64,000 nucleotides of DNA from Paragyromitra xinjiangensis (Eukaryota; Ascomycota; Pezizomycetes; Pezizales; Discinaceae). The DNA is taken from assembly GCA_038503065.1 (NCBI GenBank), contig JBCAMK010000002.1, forward strand, positions 2,914,001 to 2,978,000, in the 5' to 3' direction. Shown here piece after piece: positions 1-9,602 of the stretch (positions are counted from its first letter, which is position 1; each line of letters starts with the position of its first letter). The notes under the pieces were generated by a model. That model worked only from the letters and a program-made list of their open reading frames with translations. It searched no databases and was not told the DNA's origin. Position numbers and translations under genes: made by a program.

Positions 1-184
1 CCAAAGAGGGGAAATGAAGGGGAAAATCACAACAACTTCTGCAATAGAAGAGATGGATTTCCCAGGAGGTGTAGAAGGGGGTAAAAGGGGGCGCTGATTC
101 CGAATATGAAGTCGGTTTGATGATATCTCTGTTGGTTGTGGAGTTATTTTCGAAAATTCGTCCTGGTAGAATGGTTGTCGCTTT
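1..184 (-). mobile_element. 5' end of a second gag-type retroelement family (H), partial
   Basis: These bases are the reverse complement of the leader at about 28684-28870, so this is the 5' untranslated start of another H element pointing out of the window. The shared block begins with GCGACAACCATTCTACCAGG on the minus strand. It abuts LINE L1 at about 184. No coding sequence is reached here. The identification rests only on the match to the second copy inside this window. Confidence 0.6.
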
Positions 185-588
185 CTTATGTGCATGGGGA
201 GGAAATTGTGCATGTTGAGGTAGGTGTGTGTTGTTGGTGTGTGGTTGGCGTAGATGTTGGAAATTTTGATGTCGCCTAGTGCTGTGGTGATTATGATTGA
301 TATGGCGTTATTAAAGAAGGAAATTGAAATTCGTGGATTTAGGTTCATGTTTGCGTTAACGTAAGTGACACACTTGGGATTTTGGTTTGTTGGTGAGAAA
401 CGATGAAAGTTTGTGATGTTTGGAGGTAGGCCCTGGGTTTCTGACCATGGGTCCTGTAGTGCGAGTATGGCAAGTTGGGCGTTGATGTTTGCATGATGGA
501 ATACTGAGAGGGTGGAGGCCTTTCCTTTAGTGCAATTCAGTTGTTGCACTTGGGCTATGCCTGTGGTCTGTGTTGTTTGTTTAATCAT
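185..588 (-). pseudogene. LINE ORF2 N-terminal fragment (APE endonuclease start)
   Basis: The reading frame from the ATG at 588 begins MIKQTTQTTGIAQVQQLNC and continues through LQDPW and NPKCVTYVNAN, the first third of an apurinic-like endonuclease domain. It ends at the H junction, before the GDFN and SDH catalytic motifs and the whole reverse transcriptase. It is therefore inactive. Its ATG lies inside the stop codon region of ORF1, as in L2. Confidence 0.7.
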
Positions 589-1180
589 TACGGTGGTTGA
601 TTTTTTGTGCGCGTTGAGCGAGATAAAGTGCTCTGGTCTTCATTTTTTCGGGGCAGTCAATGGCGGTGTGTTGGTTGGTGTTGCAGCAGGCGCATCTGAG
701 TGGCATGTGTGTGCATCTGGCGCCTCCTTTGCATGTGATTTGGTCGCATTTGTGGTCTTTGATGTGGTGGGCAAGAGCGCAGATAGCGCAGGCGACTTCT
801 TGTTTGCAGGTAGCATCGTGGTGTCCTTGTTTTTGACAATTTCGGCATTGGGTGGTTGGGTTGATGGGATGATACTCGCGGATTGTGCATGTGGCGTTAA
901 GTATGTTGAGGTAGGTGAAGCCTAGGGTCTTGAGGGTGTGTTTGGCTGGCAAAGCGATGACGATGGAGGAAGCTTTTTTGCCAATGCGTTTTTCTTCTGT
1001 GGATAACCATCTTGGGGCTTGGGCCAGTTGTACGTCAGGTAGGGCAGCTTGGAGAGCATTGGTGATAGTGGTGGGTGTGACAGGTTCGAGGTTGAAGTTG
1101 AGGGGAATGGCGTTGATGATGAATTTGGACCATTTGCTGTTTACTCTGATGTTGGTGATGGGAATTTTGAGGAGGTTGCA
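581..1180 (-). pseudogene. LINE ORF1 C-terminal fragment (RRM tail and CCHC zinc knuckles)
   Basis: This encodes the end of an ORF1 (gag-like) nucleic-acid chaperone, about 200 residues. It enters in frame from the M1 boundary and reads NLLKIPITNIRVNSKWSKF..., matching L2 ORF1 from about residue 280. It carries CRNCQKQGHHDATC and CACCNTNQHTAIDC, both C-X2-C-X4-H-X4-C zinc knuckles, with a third Cys/His cluster between them. The N-terminal half and start codon are missing, so it is a fragment rather than a gene. The stop overlaps the ORF2 start by 8 nt (ATGATTAA). Confidence 0.8.
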
Positions 1181-1425
1181 CATCAGCAAAAACAAACGAC
1201 ATTCCTCTGTGGCCTATTTGACCTCTGTGGCCTATTTGGCTCCTATTTGGCCTCTGTGGCCTCTGCAGAGGTCAACATTCCTCTGTGGAGGTTTCCGAGG
1301 AAATTTTGATATTTTCCTCTGCAGAGGCCACAGAGGCCACAGAGGTCCAAATAGGAGCCAAATAGGTCACAGAGGTAAGAACATGATCCTAATTTCAAAT
1401 AGGTCATTTTTTGTTCTTGCTGATG
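1181..1425. mobile_element. TIR element M1 (245 bp, CATCAGC termini)
   Basis: It starts CATCAGCAAAAACAAACGAC and ends ...TTCTTGCTGATG, inverted termini matching seven other elements in this window. The interior is built from repeats of CCTCTGTGG and CCTATTTGG in both orientations and would fold on itself. It has no coding capacity. By eye it is the same sequence as M2 (10633-10877) in the opposite orientation and of the same length, which suggests recent movement. The flanks are CA on the left and TA on the right, and they belong to different parts of the LINE, so this copy has been through a rearrangement. Confidence 0.85.
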
Positions 1426-1833
1426 TAGTATTATGTGCATGGGGAGAAAGTTGTGCATGTTGAGGTAAGTGTGTGTTGTAGGTGTGTGGTTGGCGTAGAT
1501 GTTTGAAATTTCAATGTCACCTATGGCTGTGGTGATTATGATTGATATAACGTTGTTGAAAAAGGAAGTTGATATTCGTGGATTCAGGTTCATGTTTGCG
1601 TTTATGTAGGTGACGCATTTGGGATTTTGGTTCGTTGGTGAAAAGCGATGGAAGTTTGTGATGTTTGGTGGTAGGCCTTGGGTTTCTGACCATGGGTCTT
1701 GTAGTGCGAGTATGGCAAGTTGGGTGTTGTTGTTTGCATGATGGAGTACTGAGAGGGTGGAGGCCTTTCCTTTAGCGCAATTCAGTTGTTGCACTTGGGC
1801 TATGCCTGTAGTCTGTGTTGTGTGTTTAATCAT
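1426..1833 (-). pseudogene. LINE ORF2 N-terminal fragment
   Basis: The ATG at 1833 overlaps the ORF1 stop by 8 nt (ATGATTAA on the minus strand). The frame reads MIKHTTQTTGIAQVQQLNC...LQDPW...NPKCVTYINANMN, the start of an APE-type endonuclease. It breaks at the M1 boundary, just before the catalytic GDFN segment. Reading on into M1 adds only about 40 unrelated residues. An upstream in-frame start at 1866 also exists, but overlap restart is more consistent with the other copies. Confidence 0.75.
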
Positions 1834-3265
1834 TACGGTTGTTGATTTTTTGTGCGCGTTGAGCAAGATAGAGTGCTCTGGTCTTCATTTTTTCGGGACA
1901 GTCAATGGCGGTGTGTTGGTTGGTGTTGCAGCAGGCGCACCTAAGCGGCATGTGTGTGCATCTGGCGCCACCTTTGCATGTGATTTGGTCGCATTTGTGG
2001 TCTTTGGTGTGGTGAGCAAGTGCGCAGATGGCACAGGCAACTTCTTGTTTGCAGGTGGCGTCGTGGTGTCCCAATTTTTGACAGTTTCGGCATTGGGTGG
2101 TGGGGTTGATTGGATGGTATTCACGGATTTTGCAAGTAGCATTTAGGATGTTGAGGTAGGTGAAGCCTAGGGTTTTGAGAGTGTGTCTGGCTGGCAGGGC
2201 GATGACGATGGAGGAGGCTTTTTTGCCGATACGTTTTTCTTCTGTGGAAAGCCATCTTGGGGCTTGGGCTAATTGTACATCAGGTAGGGCGGCTTGGAGG
2301 GCATTGGTGATGGTGGTGGGTGTGACGGGTTCGAGGTTGAAGTTGAGTGGGACAGCGTCGATGATGAATTTTGACCATCTGCTGTTGATTCTGAGGTTGG
2401 TGATTGGAATTTTAAGGAGGTTGCATGCTGAGGTGATTTCATGTTCATATTGTTCGATGAATTTGTCAGCTGCTTCATTAGGTTTGGTGGTGAGGATGAG
2501 ATTGTCGTTGTTGGTTTTGCGAACGGCTAGGATGCATGTATTAACGGCTCCTAGTCGGTTGTTGATAGCGTTGAGTATGGAATCTGGGGTGGCTGATGTT
2601 GGAAGGGGTTCGGTAAGTTCAAGTATGATTTCTCTCTTATCAGTGGTGAAATCAGGCTTGTATAATGGTTGGATTTTTGGGGTTTTGCGATTGCCAGTGG
2701 TGACGGTGGTGAAGTTACTTTCGCTGGGTGCTGTTGTGGCTTTGCTGGCGTAGGTTTCTTGTGCTTTGTTGGTGGTGTTGGAAGGTTTGCTGGTGTTTGT
2801 GGTGGGAGGTTTGTTGTTTGCGGCAGTAGTGTTGGTGTTGGCGCTTTGGTTGGTTTGAAGGTGTAGGAGTCTGGCATCTAAAGAGCGGACGGTGTTTTGG
2901 AGGGAGATGTTCTGAGCTTTGATTTCCGCGAGTTTGGAGGTGGTGTTTGTATTTTGGATGTTGTTGAACTTGATTTGTGCTAGGAGGGTGTCCATTTGTC
3001 TCTCAAATTCATCCTTCATTGAGTTAAATTGGCTCTGAATGAACCAGGCGAGATAGTTGGTGGTGGTGGCATTGGTCATGTTAGCCATTTCTTCAGCGGG
3101 GATTTGTGTGAAGTTGAGGTTGGAGTTGAATTCCTGGCCTCCGACGCTTTCATTGTCGTCGTGTTCACTGGAAGAGCTGCTGTGGTTGGAGGCGGGTTTG
3201 TCTTCCATGGGGAGATCTGTGGGATCAAAAGCAGAGAGGGCAGTGCTGCCTTCGGGTGCAGACAT
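1826..3265 (-). CDS. LINE ORF1 protein (gag-like, RRM plus CCHC knuckles), 479 aa
   Basis: This is the ORF1 protein of a non-LTR retrotransposon, expected to bind element RNA and form the ribonucleoprotein used in target-primed reverse transcription. The start MSAPEGSTALSAFD matches the starts used in L4, L5 and L6. An acidic/serine stretch (SSSSSEHDD) and a probable coiled coil near residues 75-125 are followed by an RRM-like region starting near REIILELTEPLP (about residue 210). Three Cys/His knuckles follow near residues 395-455, including CRNCQKLGHHDATC and CACCNTNQHTAIDC. The frame is open throughout, but the element it belongs to is broken in ORF2. Confidence 0.85.
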   Translation of the reverse strand: MSAPEGSTALSAFDPTDLPMEDKPASNHSSSSSEHDDNESVGGQEFNSNLNFTQIPAEEMANMTNATTTNYLAWFIQSQFNSMKDEFERQMDTLLAQIKFNNIQNTNTTSKLAEIKAQNISLQNTVRSLDARLLHLQTNQSANTNTTAANNKPPTTNTSKPSNTTNKAQETYASKATTAPSESNFTTVTTGNRKTPKIQPLYKPDFTTDKREIILELTEPLPTSATPDSILNAINNRLGAVNTCILAVRKTNNDNLILTTKPNEAADKFIEQYEHEITSACNLLKIPITNLRINSRWSKFIIDAVPLNFNLEPVTPTTITNALQAALPDVQLAQAPRWLSTEEKRIGKKASSIVIALPARHTLKTLGFTYLNILNATCKIREYHPINPTTQCRNCQKLGHHDATCKQEVACAICALAHHTKDHKCDQITCKGGARCTHMPLRCACCNTNQHTAIDCPEKMKTRALYLAQRAQKINNRND

Positions 3266-3866
3266 GTTGGAGGTTCGGGTGAGGTGGGGGGAAAGGTGGC
3301 TGGATGTGCGTTTTCGTCCAGCGAGAGGTGTAGGTGTGATGGGTGCCCAAACAAGTCGGACGGGAGTTGCGGGTGGTGATGGCGATACTCTGGGGGGAGT
3401 ATTGGGAGCCAGGTTGATGGGAGAGCGATGGGAGTGATGAATTCCCAGATGCAGGGTGGGGTGGGATGATAAACGAGGCCAAAGAGATAGAGACTTTTGG
3501 TTCTGTGAGATTCTGGGAGAGGTGGTTTGTGGTGTTGAGTTTGCAGTCGGAGATGATGGAGGAAAAGTAGAAGCGAGGTGGGCGATCGCTGGTTAAATAC
3601 TGCCTCTAGTATGAATAGTAGATCAGGGCCGGACTGATGGGACTGTAGGAGCCTGCATCGGTGGGGTTGCTCCCAGATGCAGAGAGCTACCGCATCCCAC
3701 TGATCTGGTTGATACAGAGGAACCGTATGTTCGTAAGCTGACGAGCTGACGACACATAGACGGCTGCATCTACCACTCTGAGGAAGTGGTAGAGTTCTGA
3801 ATCAATCTGTGCAGTATGCATCAGCGAAAGCTGATAGGCAACGCACTGGCAGCGCTATCTACAGGT

Positions 3867-4173
3867 AATACACATACAGATTAGACTGAACTGCGCCGTG
3901 CATGTAGGACTGCAGTGTGCAGAACTATGCCGGTGGTTCATAGAGTCTAGAGTGGTCAGATTGCTAATGGAGGTGCGGCAGCTCTTGAAGCATAGCCCCC
4001 GGAAGTACAGAAGGTCTTCCGGAGTAGAACACCAGTCCATTTGGCAATGGGACTCGGGGTCAAACCCAGTCCCCCACTAGAGCACGACAGAGCGAGGACT
4101 GCGGAACGCAGGTGTTAAATACATCGCGAATGCTCCACCCTGCTGCTCTGTTCTTCATGCGATAGTTGAGCCT
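3867..4173 (+). repeat. Repeat Rh, copy 1, left part (interrupted by LINE LB)
   Basis: This segment continues at 9482-9602 and is otherwise matched by 49166-49577 in reverse, where LB is absent. It carries GGGTCAAACCC (4053-4063), a fair match to a pol III B box, inside a longer hairpin GGGACT...AGTCCC. No convincing tRNA fold can be drawn, so tRNA ancestry is a guess. The AATACACATA end abuts a LINE in both copies. Short ORFs across it are not credible genes. Confidence 0.7.
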
Positions 4174-4394
4174 TCGAACCGAACCCACACCTGCCTAATT
4201 AGGAAACCCAACCACCACGCAACACAGAAATCTCGCGATAAGTCTTTATTTTACAGCTTCAAGTTACCCCGCACCGAGTGAAAGTGAGGACTCGCACCCC
4301 ACACCATCACTTCGTTTCGCCCACAGCTGTTCCTTACAGAACCCACACCCACCCCACCCGCCCAGATTAATTTAATCACAGTCGCAAGACCCTG

Positions 4395-6119
4395 ATGTCC
4401 TCCAAAAGGACCTCTTCCCACCAGGGCACCCGTGAGAATAGCCCAACCAAGTCCACCCTACAAACTACCATCCCGTTCCCCCGCCTCGGGGACTCCAGAC
4501 ACTCATCAGTCGCAAGTGACGTCGTCCAACAAGTAGGCTCAACCATCCCGGACTCTCAGGACCTCGAAATGGGAGAATCCTCCTCTATGGGAGCAGCCGG
4601 TTTATCCAACCTCTCCCTTCCTCCCCTCACCATTCCACAGGCCTACACAGGAGGCACACAATTCGGGTCCCAGCCGCCTAACCTGACTCTTCCAGACGAG
4701 CCCTACTCCTCGGATTGCCCCCCTGCGATCCACGAGGACTTTGTTAAAGATTACCAATTTAACATCGACTACACACATCACCGAGTCCGCCTCACGGAAC
4801 AAGGAGCCCACTGGCCGACCATCAACTACAACACCTGGATGACCAGAAACAGCAACCTCATGATGTTTAATACCTTCGTTGACAAGCTGGTCGACTTAGA
4901 CAAAACTTTCAGCCGACGGATAATAGGCCTAGAGCAGTCCCAAAATGCCCTGGCAAGACAGTTCTCACAAGCCATGAAAAACGGGGCCCCCAGCACAAAT
5001 CCTCTCAGGGGAAGGACTGAAAACCGCCCCCCACCCCCTCAAAACGCACAAACAAACACACCCACCCCACCAGTCACAAATACGAATCCTGCCCCATCTG
5101 CACCCCAAATCCAAACACAAACCCCACCCCAGCCCTCAATGTCCACCCCTTCAGCTTCATGGGCAGCGATTGCAGCGGCCGAAGCTGATAAATTCACCAC
5201 CGTCCAAAATAAGAAACAGCCCAAAAAGATCACCCCCCTCATTAAACCTGATTATAGCAGAGTTGACCGAGAATTGGTCATCGAAGTCGAAGGAGCTCTA
5301 CCGGAGATTCCCCCCATCAATCAAATCAAGGATGTTATAAACGACGTCCTTAAATCCACCAACCTAATCGTCATCCTAGGGGGCAAAACCAACAAGAACA
5401 ACCTCGTCTGCGAAACTCCCTTTGATACCCCAGCCTCTTCCGTGTTTGCGTACAAAAATGAGATCCTAAAGGCCCTCCAGAACATAAACCTGAAAGCAGC
5501 GGAAATCAGGGTAAACCAACCCTGGGCAAAATATATCGTCCACGGAATTCCAACTGCGATCGGAGACGGCCAGGAAGGAGGAAATATGCTTGCATCGGAA
5601 CTAAAAGTGGCATACCCAAGTCTGACTTTGGCCCAGATCCCACGCTGGCTCTCTAAGCCAGAAGCCAGGGCGAATAAACAACATTCCTCAATGGTAATAT
5701 GTTTTGCGTGTGAAGATGGGGCCAAGAACGCAAATCCCAAAACCCTGATCGGCACTGACCATTTTATCCTCTTCAACAAACTATGCAGATTAGCCAAGTA
5801 TAATTCCCTCGGAAGTGACACCCTGTGTGGATACTGCTGCAGATACGGTCACGTTTCGTCCATGTGCAAAGCAGAGGAACCAACATGCGCGGTCTGCAGC
5901 AAAAAACATGCCACTAGCGACCATAAATGCAAAGATTGCAACGGAGGAATCAAATGCATCCACCCCCCCATCAAATGCATTAATTGCCCAGGACAGCCTG
6001 GCCACAAAGCAAATGATCGCAATTGCCCCACAAGAATGAAAGTCATTCTCCTAGCTCGTAACGACCGCTTCCAACAAACCCCCTTGAACCCTCCTGAAGT
6101 CCAGAACATGGATCAATGA
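4395..6119 (+). CDS. LINE LB ORF1 protein (gag-like, CCHC), 574 aa
   Basis: An open ORF1 of a second LINE family. The N-terminal third is Ser/Thr/Pro rich. A proline-rich linker near residues 200-260 precedes SWAAIAAAEADKFTTVQNKK, the same junction motif seen as SWAQVASKK in the G elements. An RRM-like region follows (RELVIEVEGALPEIPP, from about residue 295). Cys/His clusters lie near residues 478-545: CGYCCRYGHVSSMC is a C-X2-C-X4-H-X4-C knuckle, followed by CAVCSKKHATSDHKC and CINCPGQPGHKANDRNC. The stop TGA overlaps the ORF2 start as ATGA, so ORF2 is probably made by termination-reinitiation. No internal break is seen. Confidence 0.88.
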   Translation: MSSKRTSSHQGTRENSPTKSTLQTTIPFPRLGDSRHSSVASDVVQQVGSTIPDSQDLEMGESSSMGAAGLSNLSLPPLTIPQAYTGGTQFGSQPPNLTLPDEPYSSDCPPAIHEDFVKDYQFNIDYTHHRVRLTEQGAHWPTINYNTWMTRNSNLMMFNTFVDKLVDLDKTFSRRIIGLEQSQNALARQFSQAMKNGAPSTNPLRGRTENRPPPPQNAQTNTPTPPVTNTNPAPSAPQIQTQTPPQPSMSTPSASWAAIAAAEADKFTTVQNKKQPKKITPLIKPDYSRVDRELVIEVEGALPEIPPINQIKDVINDVLKSTNLIVILGGKTNKNNLVCETPFDTPASSVFAYKNEILKALQNINLKAAEIRVNQPWAKYIVHGIPTAIGDGQEGGNMLASELKVAYPSLTLAQIPRWLSKPEARANKQHSSMVICFACEDGAKNANPKTLIGTDHFILFNKLCRLAKYNSLGSDTLCGYCCRYGHVSSMCKAEEPTCAVCSKKHATSDHKCKDCNGGIKCIHPPIKCINCPGQPGHKANDRNCPTRMKVILLARNDRFQQTPLNPPEVQNMDQ

Positions 6120-9100
6120 ATAATACACCTCCAAGGAAGAGACTTCTGGCCAGAATACTGAACTGCGCCAAAAACGAAGTAACCACAAAGGCAGTATTGG
6201 AGGATTGTGAAATGGATTTGGAAATTTCTTTTGTTATTTTGCAAGATGTTTGGACGGATAGAAATGGAAAGTTTCCTTTTGTTATTAATTTTGATGTTTT
6301 CCAACCTTCTGTATTTCCTAAAACTGTCTGTCTTGTACGGAAAAGATGGGGATTTCAACCAAAAATGATATATTCCTGGAAGGACCTAGCCGTTGGAGTT
6401 CAACTCCAAATGGATCAACAACCCCTTCGAATCATCGCCTTTTATTCACCCCAACTGAAATTGATCAATCAACAGATACGAAAGCTTCCCCTGGATCAGA
6501 ATACCCTCCTTGTGGGGGACTTCAATAACCACCACAAATTATGGTATGGTGTTCAGAGTCAAGAATACCAGGACCTAATGCGAAACACCACCATCGCAGA
6601 TTATGCCGAAGAAAAGAATCTCCTCCTCCTGAACCCCCCAGGGCAGTTTACCCACTTCCCTAGAAATGGAAATCGCCCCACCATAATAGATCTGGCTTTC
6701 GCAAATGGAAGATGGGCCAAACATTTCAACAACTGGTCAATCAACGAAAGCGGTTTCGGCTCGGATCACGGGTCAATTACCCTCAGCTTTAGTTTTAACC
6801 CACCAAGCTTCATTCCCAGACGTCTATGGCATAAAACCGACTGGCCGGAATTTCACCGCATCATCGCAGAAATACCACCACTGGAGTGGGACTCGGAAGA
6901 AAACACCAGGCTGAGCGCATCCTATTTTATTCAACTCCTGCATAACGCCATGGACGTTACTACGCGATGGTCAAAGCCCACCCAAAGATCCAAGGAATGG
7001 TGGAACCCAGCCCTGCAGCAACAAAGGAAATCGCTGAAAGCCCAACAAAGAATAACCAGGAAGGTCCCCACCGTGGAAAATAAAGAAACGTTGTGAGTCC
7101 TAACAAGAAGATGGACAACCAGCATCCGAAAGGCGAAAGCACACTCAGACATGGAAAGGATGGAGAAGGCCAGCAAATCCCAAACGTGGAAACTGATCAC
7201 AAAACCCAAAAGCAAAGCCCCAATCCCTGACATAGCTGGAGAACGCACTTTTGAGGGAAAATGCAAACATCTAGGAGAACGTTTCTTCCCAGCAAGAAGG
7301 AAGGAAGAACCCACATTAGTTGTGGAATCCCTGAGACCCCCCACGATGAACCTGGAAGAAGTCTTCGAAGAAGTCTCCGAAAGCGAATTGATCAAAGCCC
7401 TACGATCATGTGCAGCTAAATCGGCCCCCAGTGCAGATAAACTAAGATACCCTACATTACTAGCGGCAGTAAATGCAAACAGGGACTTATTCATCGATAT
7501 GTTTTCCGCCCTTCTCCATTTCGGCATACATCCAGAGGAATGGAAAAAAGCCATATGCGTCCCAGTTCCCAAAACAGGAAGACCAGATTATTCACAACCA
7601 AAAGCCTACCAACCTATATGCCTCCTATCCTGCTTCGATAAGCTACTATCAAAAATAGTAGCCAGCCGCATGGAAACCTATGGATCCTTGACCGGAGCCC
7701 TTACAGAAACCCAATTCGGAGCAAGAAGGGGCTTAAATGCAATAGATGCTCTAATCTGAACAATAACCCCCACGAACACCTGGCTCCAGGCCCCCAACAA
7801 TAATTCCAGATGGCAACCAGTCATACGCCCTGCCCTCCTAACAAATGACATTCGTGGAGCATTCGACAGTGTCATTCATGGTCATGCGGTAAAGATCTTA
7901 CGACACTTAACCTTTCCAAAATACCTCGTCAAATGGATAGAGGACTTCCTATTGAAAAGAACCTTCTTTATGATGTTCGACGGACAAAGCGGCCCAACCT
8001 CTCCAGTCTGGATTGGCACCCCCCAAGGATCGCCTATTTCACCGGTCTTGTACATGATATATGCAGGAATGATGATCCCCGCTCCAGACCCAAAGGTCCC
8101 GACAGAACTAGACACCGGATATGTGGACGACGATGGACTCCTACAGGGAGCAAAACAAGAAGCTTACCTGGTCGGAAGACTCCAAAAAAGGATGAAGGAC
8201 AGAATCCAGATTGCGGATCGCCTGGGATTAGAATTCGAATTGGAAAAATCAGATTTCCTTTTCATGAGGCCACTCATGTCCAAACAACCTCCTCCAAACC
8301 GACCCCTTCTGATAAATAATCAAGTTATCACCCCATCAGAGAAAGTCAAATACATCGGAGTTTGGATCGACTCGAAACTTTCTTTCCGGGATCACCTAAA
8401 CGGAAGGATAAGCAAGGCTTGGGGAATAATCACCAGAACCCGCTCAAAATGGAATAAATTTAATCACCGAACGATACGCAATTTGGTTCACCAAACGCTA
8501 ATTCCGCTTGTCTTCTACGCAAGCGAAGTGTGGTGGACGGGAGCACAACATATAGTCGACTCACTTTCCCCAGTATATAACGCCATGGCCCGACTGGTGA
8601 CGAAACTTCCCAGATATACGAAAATCAGCCGATTGTTGGTAGAGGCAGGCTTTCCCCCTCTAGATTTGTTCCTTGATTACCGGTCCCGAAAATACGGTAC
8701 TAGACTCCTTTGCGGCCCGGAGGACCACCCCAACAAGAAAACCCTCCTCAACCTCCCGAACTTACCCTTTTCGCCACAAAAATTACAGTGTGGGGCAGCT
8801 CGAATAAAGCAATTATTACTCCCCTTTCAAATCGAAGGAAATATACGACAAAAATTCGAACAAACCGATGCCTTGAAGAAATATATGGTTGAGCAATGGA
8901 CTGAGAGAACCAAGACGAATAATTACCTCCTCCCGGAATGGGACATTCCGAAGAACGTCAAAAATCTACCCTCCAAAGCGGCATATGGAATAATGCTACT
9001 CAGATCCCAGATGACGAATAAAGACTCCAAACTTGGCGTTCCCCCACCTCAATGTGAATGCGGAGCGGAAACGTCTTCCAAACACCTCCTAGTCGATTGC

Positions 9101-9244
9101 CCAAAGTGGGTAAACCACTGCCGGAAATTAATGGATAAACTGCAAGGAAACCTGACATGGGAAAATATGATGTTTGGAGAAAAGCTGGAAAGTGATCTTA
9201 TAAGGAAGTTGGCGAAGGAAGTTGGAATTGTTTTTCCTTGGTAA
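6116..9244 (+). pseudogene. LINE LB ORF2 (endonuclease-reverse transcriptase), two in-frame TGA codons
   Basis: The frame from ATG 6116 runs to the stop at 9242-9244 (about 1,042 codons), interrupted only by TGA at 7094-7096 and 7757-7759. Endonuclease motifs are GDFNNHH (near residue 134) and SDHGSI (near 215). RT motifs include GTPQGSPISPV and YVDDDGLLQG (near 667), with the catalytic Asp pair kept. The C-terminus has CECGAETSSKHLLVDC (near 980), a Cys/His motif typical after LINE RTs. There is no RNase H segment between RT and this motif, unlike L3-L5. Both stops could be CGA-to-TGA changes, which fits C-to-T decay. Otherwise the copy is remarkably intact. Confidence 0.85.
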
Positions 9245-9481
9245 AGCTTCGTTTAAGTTTTGATTTTTTAAGTTTGATTTATTTTCCTTCAAATAAGATG
9301 GAAGTTTGTTTTATGTTTGGCTGGAAATGCTTGAGGAATTTTCTTATTGAGGAATTTTCATTTATGCTTGTATGTTAGTGTTGTTTGTTTTGTTTGTTTG
9401 TTTTGAGGCGAGGGGACGCGCAATAAGTATTTAGTACTTCAATGTGATAAAATATTAATTGAAAAAAAAAATTGAATTGAA
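9245..9481 (+). other. LINE LB 3' UTR and tail
   Basis: A 237-bp non-coding, T-rich stretch after the ORF2 stop. It ends with an A-run near 9462-9471 followed by TTGAATTGAATT, then the host repeat resumes. The short minus-strand ORF here is not supported by any homologous copy. Confidence 0.7.
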
Positions 9482-9602
9482 TTAAGCCCTTAAGATTCTT
9501 GAGTAGTTTGCACGAAAGAATCGGATTCTGAACCTGATCTATATCCATTTCGCAACGGCCGTACACCTAGCCTATCTACCTAGGCCTACCCCCGTTACAA
9601 CC
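9482..9602 (+). repeat. Repeat Rh, copy 1, right part
   Basis: This continues 3867-4173 after the LB insertion and matches 49166-49280 in reverse. It ends in CCCCCGTTACAAC, where LINE L3 begins. The same CCCGTTACAAC reappears at 13928-13938 after L3, giving an L3 target duplication of about 11 bp. Confidence 0.75.

Larger units (their letters stand above)
185..1180 (-). mobile_element. LINE L1 (alpha subfamily), internal fragment
   Basis: A minus-strand piece of an alpha LINE. It holds the last ~200 codons of ORF1 and the first ~135 codons of ORF2. On the right it is cut by TIR element M1, on the left by the H leader. It is closely similar to L2 at 1426-2424, so the same ORF1-end/ORF2-start segment occurs twice in a row, separated by M1. 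That arrangement cannot come from one simple insertion of M1 into one LINE. Confidence 0.75.
1426..3866 (-). mobile_element. LINE L2 (alpha subfamily), 5' half
   Basis: A minus-strand alpha LINE with complete 5' UTR (3266-3866), complete ORF1 and the first ~136 codons of ORF2, then cut by M1. The 5' end begins ACCTGTAGATAGCGCTGCC and matches the start of L6 at 63084. Just outside it lies AATACACATA (3867-3876), a sequence found at other LINE junctions here. The 5' UTR of this copy has TATTTAA where L6 has TATATAA. The element is 3'-incomplete. Confidence 0.85.
4174..9481 (+). mobile_element. LINE LB (second LINE family), near full length
   Basis: A plus-strand non-LTR retrotransposon of about 5.3 kb: ~220 bp 5' UTR, ORF1, ORF2 and ~240 bp 3' UTR ending in an A-run and AATTGAATTGAATT. 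The borders come from comparison with the unoccupied copy of the host repeat at 49166-49577. The likely target duplication is TTGAGCCT (4166-4173) against TTAAGCCCT (9482-9490). It differs from the alpha/beta LINEs in sequence, in lacking an RNase H region, and in its 3' end. ORF2 has two in-frame TGA codons. Confidence 0.88.

Noticed and set aside
657..890. Opposite-strand and alternative-frame ORFs over LINE and G genes throughout the window
   Set aside because: They shadow the GC-rich real frames, recur wherever the gag gene recurs and show no independent motifs.
4000..4080. A tRNA gene in repeat Rh
   Set aside because: A B-box-like GGGTCAAACCC is present, but no seven-base anticodon loop, D-arm or acceptor stem can be drawn.
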